From positions 62,001-126,000 of the forward strand of contig JBHPJE010000001.1 of assembly GCA_042568205.1 (NCBI GenBank): a DNA stretch of 64,000 nt, read 5' to 3'. The position numbers and the translations under genes were made by a program. This document shows positions 45,140 to 53,763 of the stretch, piece by piece. The notes under the pieces are model-generated. The model searched no databases. It worked only from the letters and a program-made list of their open reading frames with translations, and had not been told where the DNA came from. This DNA is from JAUVDZ01 sp042568205. GTDB taxonomy: Bacteria; Patescibacteriota; Gracilibacteria; UBA1369; PNNO01. How positions within the stretch are numbered: the stretch's first letter is position 1; every line of letters begins with the position of its first letter.

Positions 45140-46345
45140 TTACTCTCCAATTATTCTAGTAATTTCCTCCATTGATAACCTACCACTCTTAATCACGGCA
45201 ATTGCTAATCTTGTATGAGGGCTTGTAAGAAATCCTTTTAGATCATCATCATTCAATTTTGAATTATTCATAACGTAATCATCTCCATAATATGCACCTG
45301 AAGAATCCTTTTCGAAATTTCTTAAATATTCTTTCATTGATATTTTAGGTCCGCCAATAATTGTTTTTTCTATCCAATCAAGTAAGTCTTTTCTTGGCAT
45401 TAATGGACTCTCAGCTGCTATTTGTTGGATTCTCGGATCTTTATTTTCAAGCAATCTTAATGCAATATATTGTTTGCATGCTGGATTACCTAATATACTT
45501 TCAGCTGTCCGAGGGTGTTTAACATCATATGCTAAATGTCCAAGTACATCATCAGAATTTGTTCTTTCAGCAGCGTAAAACCTTGCAGGGACAATTCCTT
45601 CTGAACCTTTTTTGCGTAAAGCTAGCATGATTAATAAATCTACAGGAACTTTATTCCTACCTAAGCTCCAATCGCTTATTCTACCTTCAAGTCTTTGATT
45701 TTCAGGAACAGAATCAATTGCAAAAAAACTGTTTAGTAAATGCTCCATAAATTCGATAGGAGTCATTGATTTTAATTCTTCTTCAGTAAATATTCCTTCT
45801 TCTATTTGTTTTTGCATTACCCCTTTAATAAATTCACCAAATTGCTTATTAATTCTTTCATCAAATCGTTTTGTATATTCTGCATCATCAGCTAGTTCAT
45901 GCCTAAAGCTATTATCAGCTTTTTGAAATAGATGACCGTAATCACACTTTTCACTATCAGACAATACTCTATAATACTCACCAGTTTTAGGATCAAAATG
46001 TATCGGGACCTGAGAGTGATCCATATTTTTCAGTTCATCTTTAGATAATACTATATAGACTTCCCCAGTGCTTTCATCAATTCTTATTTGTCTTTCAGGA
46101 GTATTTGAACGACCTGCATTTGCGGACTCATTATTAGATGATGTGCGATTAAAGGTATCTGAGTCTGCAGGATTTTTTGGTCGTTTAGGTCTTTCAGGTG
46201 GAAAAACTGGTTTTGAATCGGTGTTGCAAGCAGCAGATACAAGCGTACCAACTAAAACCATAATTCCAGCTAGCAATTTATTTGGAATTTTTACCGAGAC
46301 ATTTAGTTTTGATCCTAGATTGTTTGTTGATTCAAGTCTATTCAT
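45140..46345 (-). CDS. Repeat-containing lipoprotein, paralogue A (array cargo)
   Basis: 401 residues. A long N-region, hydrophobic stretch and lipobox (GTLVSAACNTDS) mark a lipoprotein. A Pro/Ser/Asn linker follows (PERPKRPKNP), then a conserved block (QIRIDESTGEVYIVLSKDEL, IPIHFDPKTGEYYRVLSD). Short helical repeats end the protein (AAESPLMPRKDLLDWIEKTI; TSPHTRLAIAVIKSGRLS), resembling leucine-rich variant or HEAT-like repeats. The neighbour at 46559 is a clear paralogue. The promoter (46374-46402) resembles that of the paralogue. Confidence 0.75.
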   Translation of the reverse strand: MNRLESTNNLGSKLNVSVKIPNKLLAGIMVLVGTLVSAACNTDSKPVFPPERPKRPKNPADSDTFNRTSSNNESANAGRSNTPERQIRIDESTGEVYIVLSKDELKNMDHSQVPIHFDPKTGEYYRVLSDSEKCDYGHLFQKADNSFRHELADDAEYTKRFDERINKQFGEFIKGVMQKQIEEGIFTEEELKSMTPIEFMEHLLNSFFAIDSVPENQRLEGRISDWSLGRNKVPVDLLIMLALRKKGSEGIVPARFYAAERTNSDDVLGHLAYDVKHPRTAESILGNPACKQYIALRLLENKDPRIQQIAAESPLMPRKDLLDWIEKTIIGGPKISMKEYLRNFEKDSSGAYYGDDYVMNNSKLNDDDLKGFLTSPHTRLAIAVIKSGRLSMEEITRIIGE

Positions 46346-46373
46346 TATATGATGTTATTTTACAAAGAGATAA

Positions 46374-46402
46374 ATTATTGCATAGTATATTGAAATAGTC
46401 AA
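46374..46402 (-). promoter_or_regulatory. Promoter of lipoprotein paralogue A
   Basis: On the minus strand TTGACT and AATAAT are separated by 17 nt, and the sequence just before and across the -10 (GCAATAATT) is shared with paralogue B. Confidence 0.55.
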
Positions 46403-46460
46403 TATCTTTTTCAATATTTCAACAAAATATAATAATATATGTTTATATTAAGCCATATTC

Positions 46461-46493
46461 ACAGGTTCGATTAGTGTCCAGGAGGGAGCTCCA
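46461..46493 (+). repeat. Array repeat R7 (GGTTCGATTAGTGTCC type)
   Basis: ACAGGTTCGATTAGTGTCC then AGGAGGGAGCTCCA, identical to R3 over 33 bp. The preceding AAGCCATATTC is also found (AAGCCATATCC) before R8, so repeat and flank were duplicated together with the lipoprotein gene. Confidence 0.88.
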
Positions 46494-46558
46494 AAGCTTT
46501 ATTACTCTAATCACCAAAACAATAATCTGATACAAATCGTGAATTGTATCTGTTAGGA

Positions 46559-47905
46559 TTATTCATTTAGTTCTTCTAATATTTTAATCTGTTCTTTAGC
46601 TTTACTCCTGATATATGAATTTGAATCTTTACTTAATTGCTCAAGAACAAACCTTCTAATTGAATCAGGTGCTTCTCGATATACTGCCCATCTAACGTAC
46701 TGGTGTGAATCATTTGTTAATCTTTTAAAATCATCATCTGTTAATCTGCCAGAAGTAATAGCAGCAATTCGTAATTTTGCATGTGGACTATTACTGTATT
46801 CTCTTACTTCTTCATCAGTTAATTTTTCATGTGCAAGTACCTTTTTTTCATCCCATATATTTTCTGTATTGTTGTAAGTATGGTAATAAGTTTCTAAATC
46901 TTTACTGTACCTATAGTGACCTTTCCAATTTCCTTGATAATGCTTTTCTATCCATGCTTTTAATACATGTTTTGGGAGTAAAGGACTTTTTGCAGCTTCT
47001 AATTGAATTTTTTCATTCTCATTTTCTAGTAATCTTACAGCAGTATATTGCAAGCATGCATCATTTTCTATTATTGCTTTTGCTGTTTCTGGTGTATTGC
47101 AGTCATAGGCAAGATGCCCTAAAACTGTACTAGAAGTTGTTAATTGTGCAGCATAAAATCTCGCACCAGAAGAAACGTGAGGTTGACCCTTTAATCGCAT
47201 TGCAAGCATTATTATAAGATCAACTGGAATTTCATTTCTTTCGATCCAAGCTAAACCGTCTCTTAATTGATTTGGATTAAATTGTAAACTAATTATGCTA
47301 TCTAATTCGTGTGTCATTTGCTCAGCAGGTGTGCCTTTAGGGAAATCATATGTCCAACGTGTGTCTGCTCTTCTTTTATCATAAAAAGCTTTAATAAAAT
47401 CACCAAATTGATCACTAATTCTTTTGTCGAATCGTTTTGCATATCCTGCTTTATCAATTTTTTGGTTTTCAGGATCATTATCTTCTTCATGAAAGCCATA
47501 TCCGTAACGGCTTTTTTCATTATCACTTAAAGCTCTATAAAATTCTCCAGTTTTGGGATCAAAATGTATTGGAATCTGTGAATACTCTGAATTTTCAAGT
47601 TCGTCATTACTTAATACTTTATAAATATCACCAGTTTTTTCATCTATCCTTATTTGTCTTCTAGGAGTATTAGAATCACTTTCGCTTGTAGATTCATTGC
47701 TTTCTGAATTTTGATTTTCGTTATCTGTATCCATGGGATTTTTAGGCCGACTAGGTCTGTCAGGTGGGAGAACTGGATTTGAATTTGTGTTGCAAGCAGC
47801 AGCTACAAGTGATCCAGTTAATACCATTATCCCAACTAATAACTTATTTTTGGATTTTAATTTGTTACCAGATTCTTTTGGATTAAAACCTTCAGGATTT
47901 CTCAT
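46559..47905 (-). CDS. Repeat-containing lipoprotein, paralogue B (array cargo)
   Basis: 448 residues, the same architecture as paralogue A: lipobox (GSLVAAACNTNS), a PPDRPSRPKNP linker, and the QIRIDEKTGDIYKVLSNDEL and IPIHFDPKTGEFYRALSD block. Helical repeats follow (AAKSPLLPKHVLKAWIEKHY; NSPHAKLRIAAITSGRLTDD; NDSHQYVRWAVYREAPDSI). It has roughly one to two more C-terminal repeats than A. The repeats resemble protein-binding helical arrays. Function unknown; surface-exposed binding is my inference. Confidence 0.75.
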   Translation of the reverse strand: MRNPEGFNPKESGNKLKSKNKLLVGIMVLTGSLVAAACNTNSNPVLPPDRPSRPKNPMDTDNENQNSESNESTSESDSNTPRRQIRIDEKTGDIYKVLSNDELENSEYSQIPIHFDPKTGEFYRALSDNEKSRYGYGFHEEDNDPENQKIDKAGYAKRFDKRISDQFGDFIKAFYDKRRADTRWTYDFPKGTPAEQMTHELDSIISLQFNPNQLRDGLAWIERNEIPVDLIIMLAMRLKGQPHVSSGARFYAAQLTTSSTVLGHLAYDCNTPETAKAIIENDACLQYTAVRLLENENEKIQLEAAKSPLLPKHVLKAWIEKHYQGNWKGHYRYSKDLETYYHTYNNTENIWDEKKVLAHEKLTDEEVREYSNSPHAKLRIAAITSGRLTDDDFKRLTNDSHQYVRWAVYREAPDSIRRFVLEQLSKDSNSYIRSKAKEQIKILEELNE

Positions 47906-47934
47906 AATATAATTGTTAATTTACAAACACATCA

Positions 47935-47962
47935 ATTATTGCGTAGTTTTATAATAAGTCAA
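47935..47962 (-). promoter_or_regulatory. Promoter of lipoprotein paralogue B
   Basis: TTGACT and AATAAT are separated by 16 nt on the minus strand, with the same GC before the -10 as in paralogue A. Confidence 0.55.
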
Positions 47963-48044
47963 CCTTTTTTTAATATGCATCTGATTAGTATTGTGATTGA
48001 ATGGTGTTAATCTCAAGAAGTGATGTCTATAATAAGCCATATCC

Positions 48045-48077
48045 ACAGGTTCGATTAGTGTCCAGGAGGAAGCTCCA
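48045..48077 (+). repeat. Array repeat R8 (GGTTCGATTAGTGTCC type)
   Basis: ACAGGTTCGATTAGTGTCC then AGGAGGAAGCTCCA, one base different from R3 and R7. Confidence 0.85.
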
Positions 48078-48078
48078 A

Positions 48079-48102
48079 AGCTCCCGAAGAGGGAGTTTTT
48101 TT
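48079..48102 (+). terminator. Terminator after R8
   Basis: CTCCC-GAAGA-GGGAG with a run of seven T residues directly after the GCTCCA end. Confidence 0.75.
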
Positions 48103-48162
48103 GCGACCGACTGAGGGGGATTGGGCGGAGCATCTCGAACAAAGTGAGAGGCGCCCGCTCCA
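48103..48162 (+). repeat. Array repeat R8b with tRNA-like foldback
   Basis: GGGCG and CGCCC enclose a hairpin (CATCTC...GTGAGAGG) and the element ends GCCCGCTCCA like tRNA-Gly. The 47906-48292 gap contains this, R8, its terminator and two promoters; no gene is credible there. Confidence 0.6.
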
Positions 48163-48237
48163 TACTTCTCACCGCTGTTTTGCTCCTGTTGAAGAGCTGA
48201 ACGGTTGTTTTGTGTGCGTGAGGGGTATTTGATGTAA

Positions 48238-48265
48238 TTGACATGCATATTTAAAAGATTATAAT
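48238..48265 (+). promoter_or_regulatory. Promoter of the gene at 48293
   Basis: TTGACA and TATAAT, both exact consensus, separated by 16 nt, 28 nt before the ATG. Confidence 0.75.
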
Positions 48266-48292
48266 ATCGCCCTGTATATAAAAATTTTAAAT

Positions 48293-48919
48293 ATGAGTGA
48301 ATATACACCAAGAGATCCTGATGCTCCAAGAGATCATGTGGCAGAAGTAAATGAAATGTATGACAGAATTGGGACTGTAAGATATGCAATTGGTGAAGAA
48401 AATTTACGTGCTGGAACTTTTATAATATATGGAGAAAAGATAGAACTTTATTTAAGTGAAATCGAAGACTACTTTGAAACAAGAAGAGAAGTGGCGTTAT
48501 CCTTAGAAAGAGCCGCAATTAGCGAAGCAGCAAGAGATATTGTTGAGGGAAAGCCTAGGAATGATGTTGAAGGAATGTCTGATAAGGAAAAAATAGAATC
48601 TTTACAAGAAGAAATAATCGGAATGGAAGAAGTAGCTAAACAATTAAGAGAAGTAGCTCCAGAAAGAAAAAATATCCCAATATGTGTCAGAGTAATTAGT
48701 GGAAGAGTACATAGTTTTTATGCTAATGATTTAAAACATTTTGAAGCAATTCTTGCTATACGCAAAAGAGAGTTGTATAGGTTGCGTCTTAAAGAAAGGG
48801 GTGATTATTTTAATGAAAGACCTCATACATGGCATCCATTTCCAATAGATGTTACTCAAGATCCAAGAGATGCTTCAATATGTAGAGGGCCAGGTTATGG
48901 TGGAAGAGGATGTCATTAA
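48293..48919 (+). CDS. Hypothetical charged helical protein (array cargo)
   Basis: 208 residues, soluble, highly charged, predicted mainly helical/coiled coil (ISEAARDIVEGKPRNDVEGM; KIESLQEEIIGMEEVAKQLR). The tail contains ICRGPGYGGRGCH. No family recognised. It is the only gene between R8b and R9 and has an exact-consensus promoter, so it is probably expressed. Confidence 0.65.
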   Translation: MSEYTPRDPDAPRDHVAEVNEMYDRIGTVRYAIGEENLRAGTFIIYGEKIELYLSEIEDYFETRREVALSLERAAISEAARDIVEGKPRNDVEGMSDKEKIESLQEEIIGMEEVAKQLREVAPERKNIPICVRVISGRVHSFYANDLKHFEAILAIRKRELYRLRLKERGDYFNERPHTWHPFPIDVTQDPRDASICRGPGYGGRGCH

Positions 48920-48924
48920 AAAAG

Positions 48925-48995
48925 TTTGCTTGATAGCGCGGCGAATGTAATGAGCCGGACTAGCAAGTACGACGAAGTGTGCAGGTGGAGCTCCA
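48925..48995 (+). repeat. Array repeat R9
   Basis: Contains AGCAAGTACGACGAAGTG (compare AGTACGACGAAGCG in R1) and ends GCAGGTGGAGCTCCA exactly as R2. Confidence 0.75.
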
Positions 48996-49008
48996 AGCTT
49001 CTTTTTGT

Positions 49009-49590
49009 TTAATTCTTTTTTGCCTGCGTACTGAGATGCTCAGCTCTATGATGAATGGAATGTTTTATATAAGGTAAACTCTCCTGTACTACACGGATAT
49101 CCTCAACGGACAAAAATGCCCGTGGATGATATTTCTTTATTAATAAATAAACTTTATGAGCCTTTTTTCTTTTCGCTACAATGTAAATAATATCCACCAG
49201 TCCGTCTTCACCCTTAGCTTTAACACTCGTCAATTTAGCATCCGATTCATGAAGTTCTTTGATCAGTTTTGGCGCAGGCTTTTTTGTAATAACATGGAAA
49301 AGGACAGTTCCTACTGCAATTTTTTCTTCAATTAACATTCCTACATAAGTTCCACAGGCAAACCCCATGGCATATGCAAAATATGCCCACAGATTATCCA
49401 GATTCTTCATGATCTGGCTTATCGCTAAGATCCAAATAAAAACCTCGATAAATCCCAGTACCGCTGAAATAAGCTTCCATCCCCGGGAAATAAAGATTAT
49501 CCTGATCGTCCCGATTGAAACATCAACAATCCTTGATAGGAATATTAATAAAGGAATCAACCATAAAATTATAATTTCATTTTCAAGCAT
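49009..49590 (-). CDS. UPF0316/DUF2179 membrane protein (array cargo)
   Basis: 193 residues. Three membrane helices (LWLIPLLIFLSRIVDVSIGT; AVLGFIEVFIWILAISQIM; AYFAYAMGFACGTYVGML) are followed by a cytoplasmic DUF2179 domain (VFHVITKKPAPKLIKEL, EDGLVDIIYIVAKRKK). This layout is that of the UPF0316 family, whose function is unknown; DUF2179 is thought to bind small ligands. It lies at the start of the module bounded by R9 and R10, beside GH130 genes in the same orientation, 77 nt downstream of them. Confidence 0.85.
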   Translation of the reverse strand: MLENEIIILWLIPLLIFLSRIVDVSIGTIRIIFISRGWKLISAVLGFIEVFIWILAISQIMKNLDNLWAYFAYAMGFACGTYVGMLIEEKIAVGTVLFHVITKKPAPKLIKELHESDAKLTSVKAKGEDGLVDIIYIVAKRKKAHKVYLLIKKYHPRAFLSVEDIRVVQESLPYIKHSIHHRAEHLSTQAKKN

Positions 49591-49667
49591 ATGAGCAACC
49601 TAACACATTATTTCTTCTTTACCTAATACGCTAGGTCTATTGCTAAAATCATATACTGCCCCCTCCA

Positions 49668-51584
49668 TTAACATTTGTTCGTTTCCAGATGTTTAAGGAG
49701 TTTTTTTAATTCAACTGTTGCAACACCTACAACTTTATCAGCGCCACCGTAATAAACAAATATTTTTTTATCTATTAAAACTGCACCACAAGGGAATACT
49801 ACATTTGGGACAATTCCTTCTTTTTCGTATTCCATTTCAGGTTCAAAAATTGGCTCATCAGATCTTGCAATAAATATTGTTGGGTCCTTTAGGTCTAACA
49901 GTACAGCGCCCAAACGATAATATGAATCATCAGAGACACCATGATAAAAGAGAATCCAACCTTTTTTAGTTTTTATTGGAGGAGCCGCAACTCCAACTTT
50001 TTTACTATCCCACATACCAGCCCTGGGAGAAAGCCATCGATATTCATCAATCCAGGTTTGTCCATCAAAATCTAAATTTGGCGGAAATGCAAGATCCATA
50101 TCATCACCAAATCTATGAATTATAATATGTTTGCCATTAATTTTTTCAGGGAATAGACAAGCATCTTTGTCATCTAAATCAGGAGGTGTGATTAAAACTG
50201 GTTTTGCCCAATTCCATTTTTGATCAATAAAATCCTTAACTGAAATTGAGGTTAAGGCTACACGAGGCAGATTCACGCCATCATAAGCCGTATAAACCAT
50301 ATAAATTATATTTCCAATTTGTGTAAGTCTAGGATCCTCACAACCGGAATTACCTCCACTTACTTTTTTTTGCTCAAAGGCTTCTTGAGGTGTATAAATG
50401 GGATTTTTGCTGCGATAATCAATATTTAATCCATCGCTACTCGTTGCATATCCCATAACCGATGTATTGTCCTCAGACATTGCGCGGTATACTAGATGTA
50501 CTTTGTCATTTAAGTAAATTGCAGCAGGATTAAATGTAGCTTTTGATTCCCATGGATTATCTTTATTGGGAGTAATTATTGGATTATTTTCACCTCTTAT
50601 TAAATTTACAGATTTTTCTTTTTTTAATAATTTACTTAGTAATGCTTGTTTATCAATAGTTGCTATACAACAAGTTGTATCAGCACCACCATAATAAAGT
50701 TTCAATTTATTTTTATCTAATAGAACACCGGTAGGGAATACAATATTCGGCACAATTCCAATTTTTTCATAATATTCTTGGGGCGTTAAAAAGGGTTCAG
50801 TTGTTTTTGCAATAATTTTTAAAGGATTTTCAAGATCAAGAAGTACTGCCTCAACGCCAAAAACCGGATTATTTGAAAAATAATTTTGTATATAAGAATA
50901 TATTACAAGCCAGCCATTTTCTGTTTTTATTGGAGGAGCACCTACTTCAACATGGTCTTGAGGTCTTCTAACTAAAGGTAGAGAATAATCATTAAAATTA
51001 TTATGCCATTTGTTCCAAACGGATTCTGACCACATATCTTCTTCTTTATCAAAAGAAGCTAGGCATATTTCTGATGGAGGCGAATCAGTATGAACAGTTA
51101 AAATTGACCAAATTTTACCATTAATTTTTTCTGGAAAAAGGGCCATTCCTTTAGCATTAAATGGTGTAACAAGATGTTTTTCTTCAATAGTCTTTAAATC
51201 TTTAGTAATAGCTACACCCACCTTTATACCTTCGGCACTAAATGGGTAAGTACTAAGAGCTGTATAAAAAATATAATATTTATCTTCTAGTTTAGTAATT
51301 CTTGGATCTTCACATCCAAATTTTTCCCAAGAATGTTCAGGAGTAATAAAACGTTTGCGTTTCACAAAATTAATGCCATCTTTACTTTCTGCAATTCCAA
51401 TATTTGATACTTTAAGCATTGCACCAGCCAATTTATGATAATGAGGAAGAGAAATCGCACGATAAACAAGATATGTTTTATTTCCCTTTTTTACAGGACA
51501 GCCATTGAAAGTGGCTTCTGCTTCCCAAGAATGATTGTTGTCGGGTTTTAATATTGGATTTGCTTTGTGGCGTTCTGCTAGCAT
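49668..51584 (-). CDS. Tandem GH130 beta-mannoside phosphorylase-like protein (two domains)
   Basis: 638 residues containing two full five-blade GH130 domains (about 1-320 and 330-638), each beginning with NPIL/NPII...W. Each has the catalytic-acid motif (KFGCEDPRI; SGCEDPRL), the FPEKINGK stretch and the C-terminal YYGGAD motif. GH130 enzymes phosphorolyse beta-1,2/1,4-mannosides, or hydrolyse them in some subfamilies. Both catalytic Asp residues are present, so both domains may be active. The fusion of two domains is unusual. A third, separate GH130 gene ends 4 nt upstream. Confidence 0.88.
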   Translation of the reverse strand: MLAERHKANPILKPDNNHSWEAEATFNGCPVKKGNKTYLVYRAISLPHYHKLAGAMLKVSNIGIAESKDGINFVKRKRFITPEHSWEKFGCEDPRITKLEDKYYIFYTALSTYPFSAEGIKVGVAITKDLKTIEEKHLVTPFNAKGMALFPEKINGKIWSILTVHTDSPPSEICLASFDKEEDMWSESVWNKWHNNFNDYSLPLVRRPQDHVEVGAPPIKTENGWLVIYSYIQNYFSNNPVFGVEAVLLDLENPLKIIAKTTEPFLTPQEYYEKIGIVPNIVFPTGVLLDKNKLKLYYGGADTTCCIATIDKQALLSKLLKKEKSVNLIRGENNPIITPNKDNPWESKATFNPAAIYLNDKVHLVYRAMSEDNTSVMGYATSSDGLNIDYRSKNPIYTPQEAFEQKKVSGGNSGCEDPRLTQIGNIIYMVYTAYDGVNLPRVALTSISVKDFIDQKWNWAKPVLITPPDLDDKDACLFPEKINGKHIIIHRFGDDMDLAFPPNLDFDGQTWIDEYRWLSPRAGMWDSKKVGVAAPPIKTKKGWILFYHGVSDDSYYRLGAVLLDLKDPTIFIARSDEPIFEPEMEYEKEGIVPNVVFPCGAVLIDKKIFVYYGGADKVVGVATVELKKLLKHLETNKC

Positions 51585-51588
51585 GAAA

Positions 51589-52665
51589 TTATTTTTTAGT
51601 TTTCAATTTTCTTGTTTTGAGGATTGGATGTGAATTCTTCTTTAATGCTTTTAGGAAATCTTCAAGCTTCGCATAAGCAACACAAACATAGTTATCAGCA
51701 CCTCCATAATATACAAGCAAATTGCCATCTTTTACAATAGCGCCGGAAGCATAAATAACCCCGGATTTATAACCACAATTTTCATAAGACTTACTTGGTT
51801 CTAAAACGGGTTCTTTTGCTCGATATAAAACTTTAGTAGGGTCATTGAGATCAAGAAGCATAGCGCCAAGTTTATATTTGCTAAAGTCGTTATCCATGGC
51901 ATGATATAATAGTAGCCAGCCTTCTTTCGTCTTTATTGGTGGAGGACCTGCGCCTCTAACCCACTTTTCCCAACATCCCTTTTGTGGTCCAGCTTTATAT
52001 TCACTTTCAATATATGAGATGTTTTCAAAATTTAAATCATCCAGATATTCTATTTGAATGTCAGGTTTAAGACTATGAAGAATAGCATATTTCCCATTTA
52101 TTTTTTCCGGGAAAATAAGCCAGTTTTTATGAACTTCACCAGGTGGCGAAATTAGTTTAGGTGAATTCCATTTCCATTTCTGATTTATAAAATCTTTTAT
52201 TTTAATTGAATTCAAAGCCATTCGTAAACCATTATCGCATGCAGTATAAGACAGATATAAAACATCTTCATCCTCAACTTGCACAAGCCTGGAGTCTTCA
52301 CACCCACCAAAACTTCCGCCTGAAAAATACGAATATAAATGAAACTCACGTTCTTTTGTATTATGTTCATAAATTGGATAAGGTAAACGATCTTCAATAA
52401 TAAAACCATCATTGGATACAGCGTAACCAAACCGAGAAATGCCATCTTCACCAATTGCTCTATAAAGAAAATACACCTTATCCTTGATTTTAATTACACC
52501 TGGATTAAAAGTTTGCCAAGATTCCCAACTATTTTCCTTTATGGGTTCGATTATCGGATTTTGTTTTGATTTTTTTAAAACCTTTGCTTTTATTCTCTTC
52601 GTAACCTTTTTTATCTTCTTTGCTACAATGATTTTTTTTGATTTTTTAACCAATTTTTTAACCAT
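51589..52665 (-). CDS. GH130-family protein with Lys-rich N-terminal extension
   Basis: 358 residues. The first ~35 are Lys/Val-rich (VKKSKKIIVAKKIKKVTKRI) and not part of the fold. A GH130 domain follows with NPIIEP...W, FGGCEDSRLVQ, FPEKINGKYA and YYGGAD. The usual CEDPR is CEDSR here, keeping the Asp. The basic tail could bind RNA, nucleic acid or acidic polymers; that is speculation. It precedes the two-domain protein by 4 nt, so the genes are one transcript with three GH130 domains. Confidence 0.85.
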   Translation of the reverse strand: MVKKLVKKSKKIIVAKKIKKVTKRIKAKVLKKSKQNPIIEPIKENSWESWQTFNPGVIKIKDKVYFLYRAIGEDGISRFGYAVSNDGFIIEDRLPYPIYEHNTKEREFHLYSYFSGGSFGGCEDSRLVQVEDEDVLYLSYTACDNGLRMALNSIKIKDFINQKWKWNSPKLISPPGEVHKNWLIFPEKINGKYAILHSLKPDIQIEYLDDLNFENISYIESEYKAGPQKGCWEKWVRGAGPPPIKTKEGWLLLYHAMDNDFSKYKLGAMLLDLNDPTKVLYRAKEPVLEPSKSYENCGYKSGVIYASGAIVKDGNLLVYYGGADNYVCVAYAKLEDFLKALKKNSHPILKTRKLKTKK

Positions 52666-52774
52666 CGTGTTTTTTTTATTTTTGTTTGTAAATATTGATT
52701 TAATGTTCTACTGATTATATCAGAAATATCAGATTTTGTAAATCTTGATTTACTCCTTGTAAAAAGGAAAGACT

Positions 52775-52872
52775 TGAGTGGGATTGGACGGAGCTGCTTA
52801 AACATGCGTATGAATGGCGAAGCACGAATCGGATGGTTAACTACGACGTAGTGCGTCTAATAGGGAGTTCCA
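52775..52872 (+). repeat. Array repeat R10
   Basis: GCTTAAACATGCGTATGA...CGAATCGG...AACTACGACG aligns with the centre of R1 with scattered changes, and it ends in GGGAGTTCCA, a one-base variant of the GGGAGCTCCA end. Confidence 0.7.
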
Positions 52873-52893
52873 TAAAAAAATGGCTGGTGATTG

Positions 52894-52922
52894 TTGACAA
52901 GATACTTACATCATGATTTAAT
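52894..52922 (+). promoter_or_regulatory. Promoter of the gene at 52949
   Basis: TTGACA and TTTAAT are separated by 17 nt, 26 nt before the ATG. Confidence 0.6.
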
Positions 52923-52948
52923 GTATCCCTTTTTGTTAATATTTACTT

Positions 52949-53716
52949 ATGGATGAAAATGATAATTACGGTTTACCTGAAGGTGCTGTGAGTGCAGATG
53001 TGCCAGTTGATCTTGAATATGTTGAACCATTAGTTCTCAGAGATGAAGTAGGGAAAAAAGTTGAGGAAGTTAGAACTGATGTTTGGAATGAACTTAAACT
53101 GCTACCAGAAAGATTACAAGCTGCACAAGGTGATATCGATTTAGTAAATACTTTAATATTAGAATTATGTTACACCTATGGTCTACCTGTAGATATTGGT
53201 GGTGCTAGACTTTCTTTAATAAAAAGAAAGCATTTGGAAGGAGTTATTTATGAATGTGTTACTGATGATGATCATTTTGTTGTTACGTTGTATTGTGGAG
53301 TAGAAATCGCTACTTATACTTTGTATCAACATAGCCCTGACAGTAATAATGATATCATTTTAGCAAAAGGTTGTTTTCCTGGCATGTCTGAAGCAATATG
53401 CGAATTAAATCAACAAAAAATAACAGAAATTAAAGTAGCTTTTGAGAAAGCGGGTTTTGTCAGAGATGAAGCCTATGATCATAAAAAAAATATCCATATG
53501 CAAAGAAAATCATGGAGGAAAATAAAAGGAGGATTGATATTGGAAATAGAAGATAATAAAACTCCTTTAGAATTATGTTTAAGAATTAACACAGAGAATT
53601 CCTCTAAGCTTGAGGAATTCAGAGTTGAGATAAGTAATATTTTAAAAAATGTGGGGTATAGTATAGGTTCTTCACGTGGAAATGGACCCTATTTATTGCG
53701 AGTAGACGTGAAATAA
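52949..53716 (+). CDS. Hypothetical protein (array cargo)
   Basis: 255 residues, soluble and acidic, no signal peptide. The C-terminal half alternates charged helices with beta-like stretches (LEIEDNKTPLELCLRIN). No family recognised. Like the other single-gene modules it lies between repeats (R10 and R11) with its own promoter. Confidence 0.65.
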   Translation: MDENDNYGLPEGAVSADVPVDLEYVEPLVLRDEVGKKVEEVRTDVWNELKLLPERLQAAQGDIDLVNTLILELCYTYGLPVDIGGARLSLIKRKHLEGVIYECVTDDDHFVVTLYCGVEIATYTLYQHSPDSNNDIILAKGCFPGMSEAICELNQQKITEIKVAFEKAGFVRDEAYDHKKNIHMQRKSWRKIKGGLILEIEDNKTPLELCLRINTENSSKLEEFRVEISNILKNVGYSIGSSRGNGPYLLRVDVK

Positions 53717-53734
53717 AATACTATTCCAGTTCAA

Positions 53735-53758
53735 ATATTTTTGCAGGCTTAAGCTCCA
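53735..53758 (+). repeat. Array repeat R11 (degenerate)
   Basis: TTGCAGGCTTAAGCTCCA retains the GCAGG...GCTCCA end of R2/R9. The rest has decayed. Confidence 0.55.
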
Positions 53759-53763
53759 AAAGC

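Noticed and set aside
40637..48077. GGTTCGA-type repeats as functional tRNA or tmRNA genes
   Set aside because: Only a T-arm-like stretch and acceptor-like end are present; the 5' half, D-arm and anticodon arm are missing and the T-stem does not pair properly.
47936..48389. Open frames on the minus strand across repeats R8 and R8b
   Set aside because: They read through a terminator hairpin, tRNA-like repeats and two promoters. Products look like random translation and overlap the real gene at 48293.
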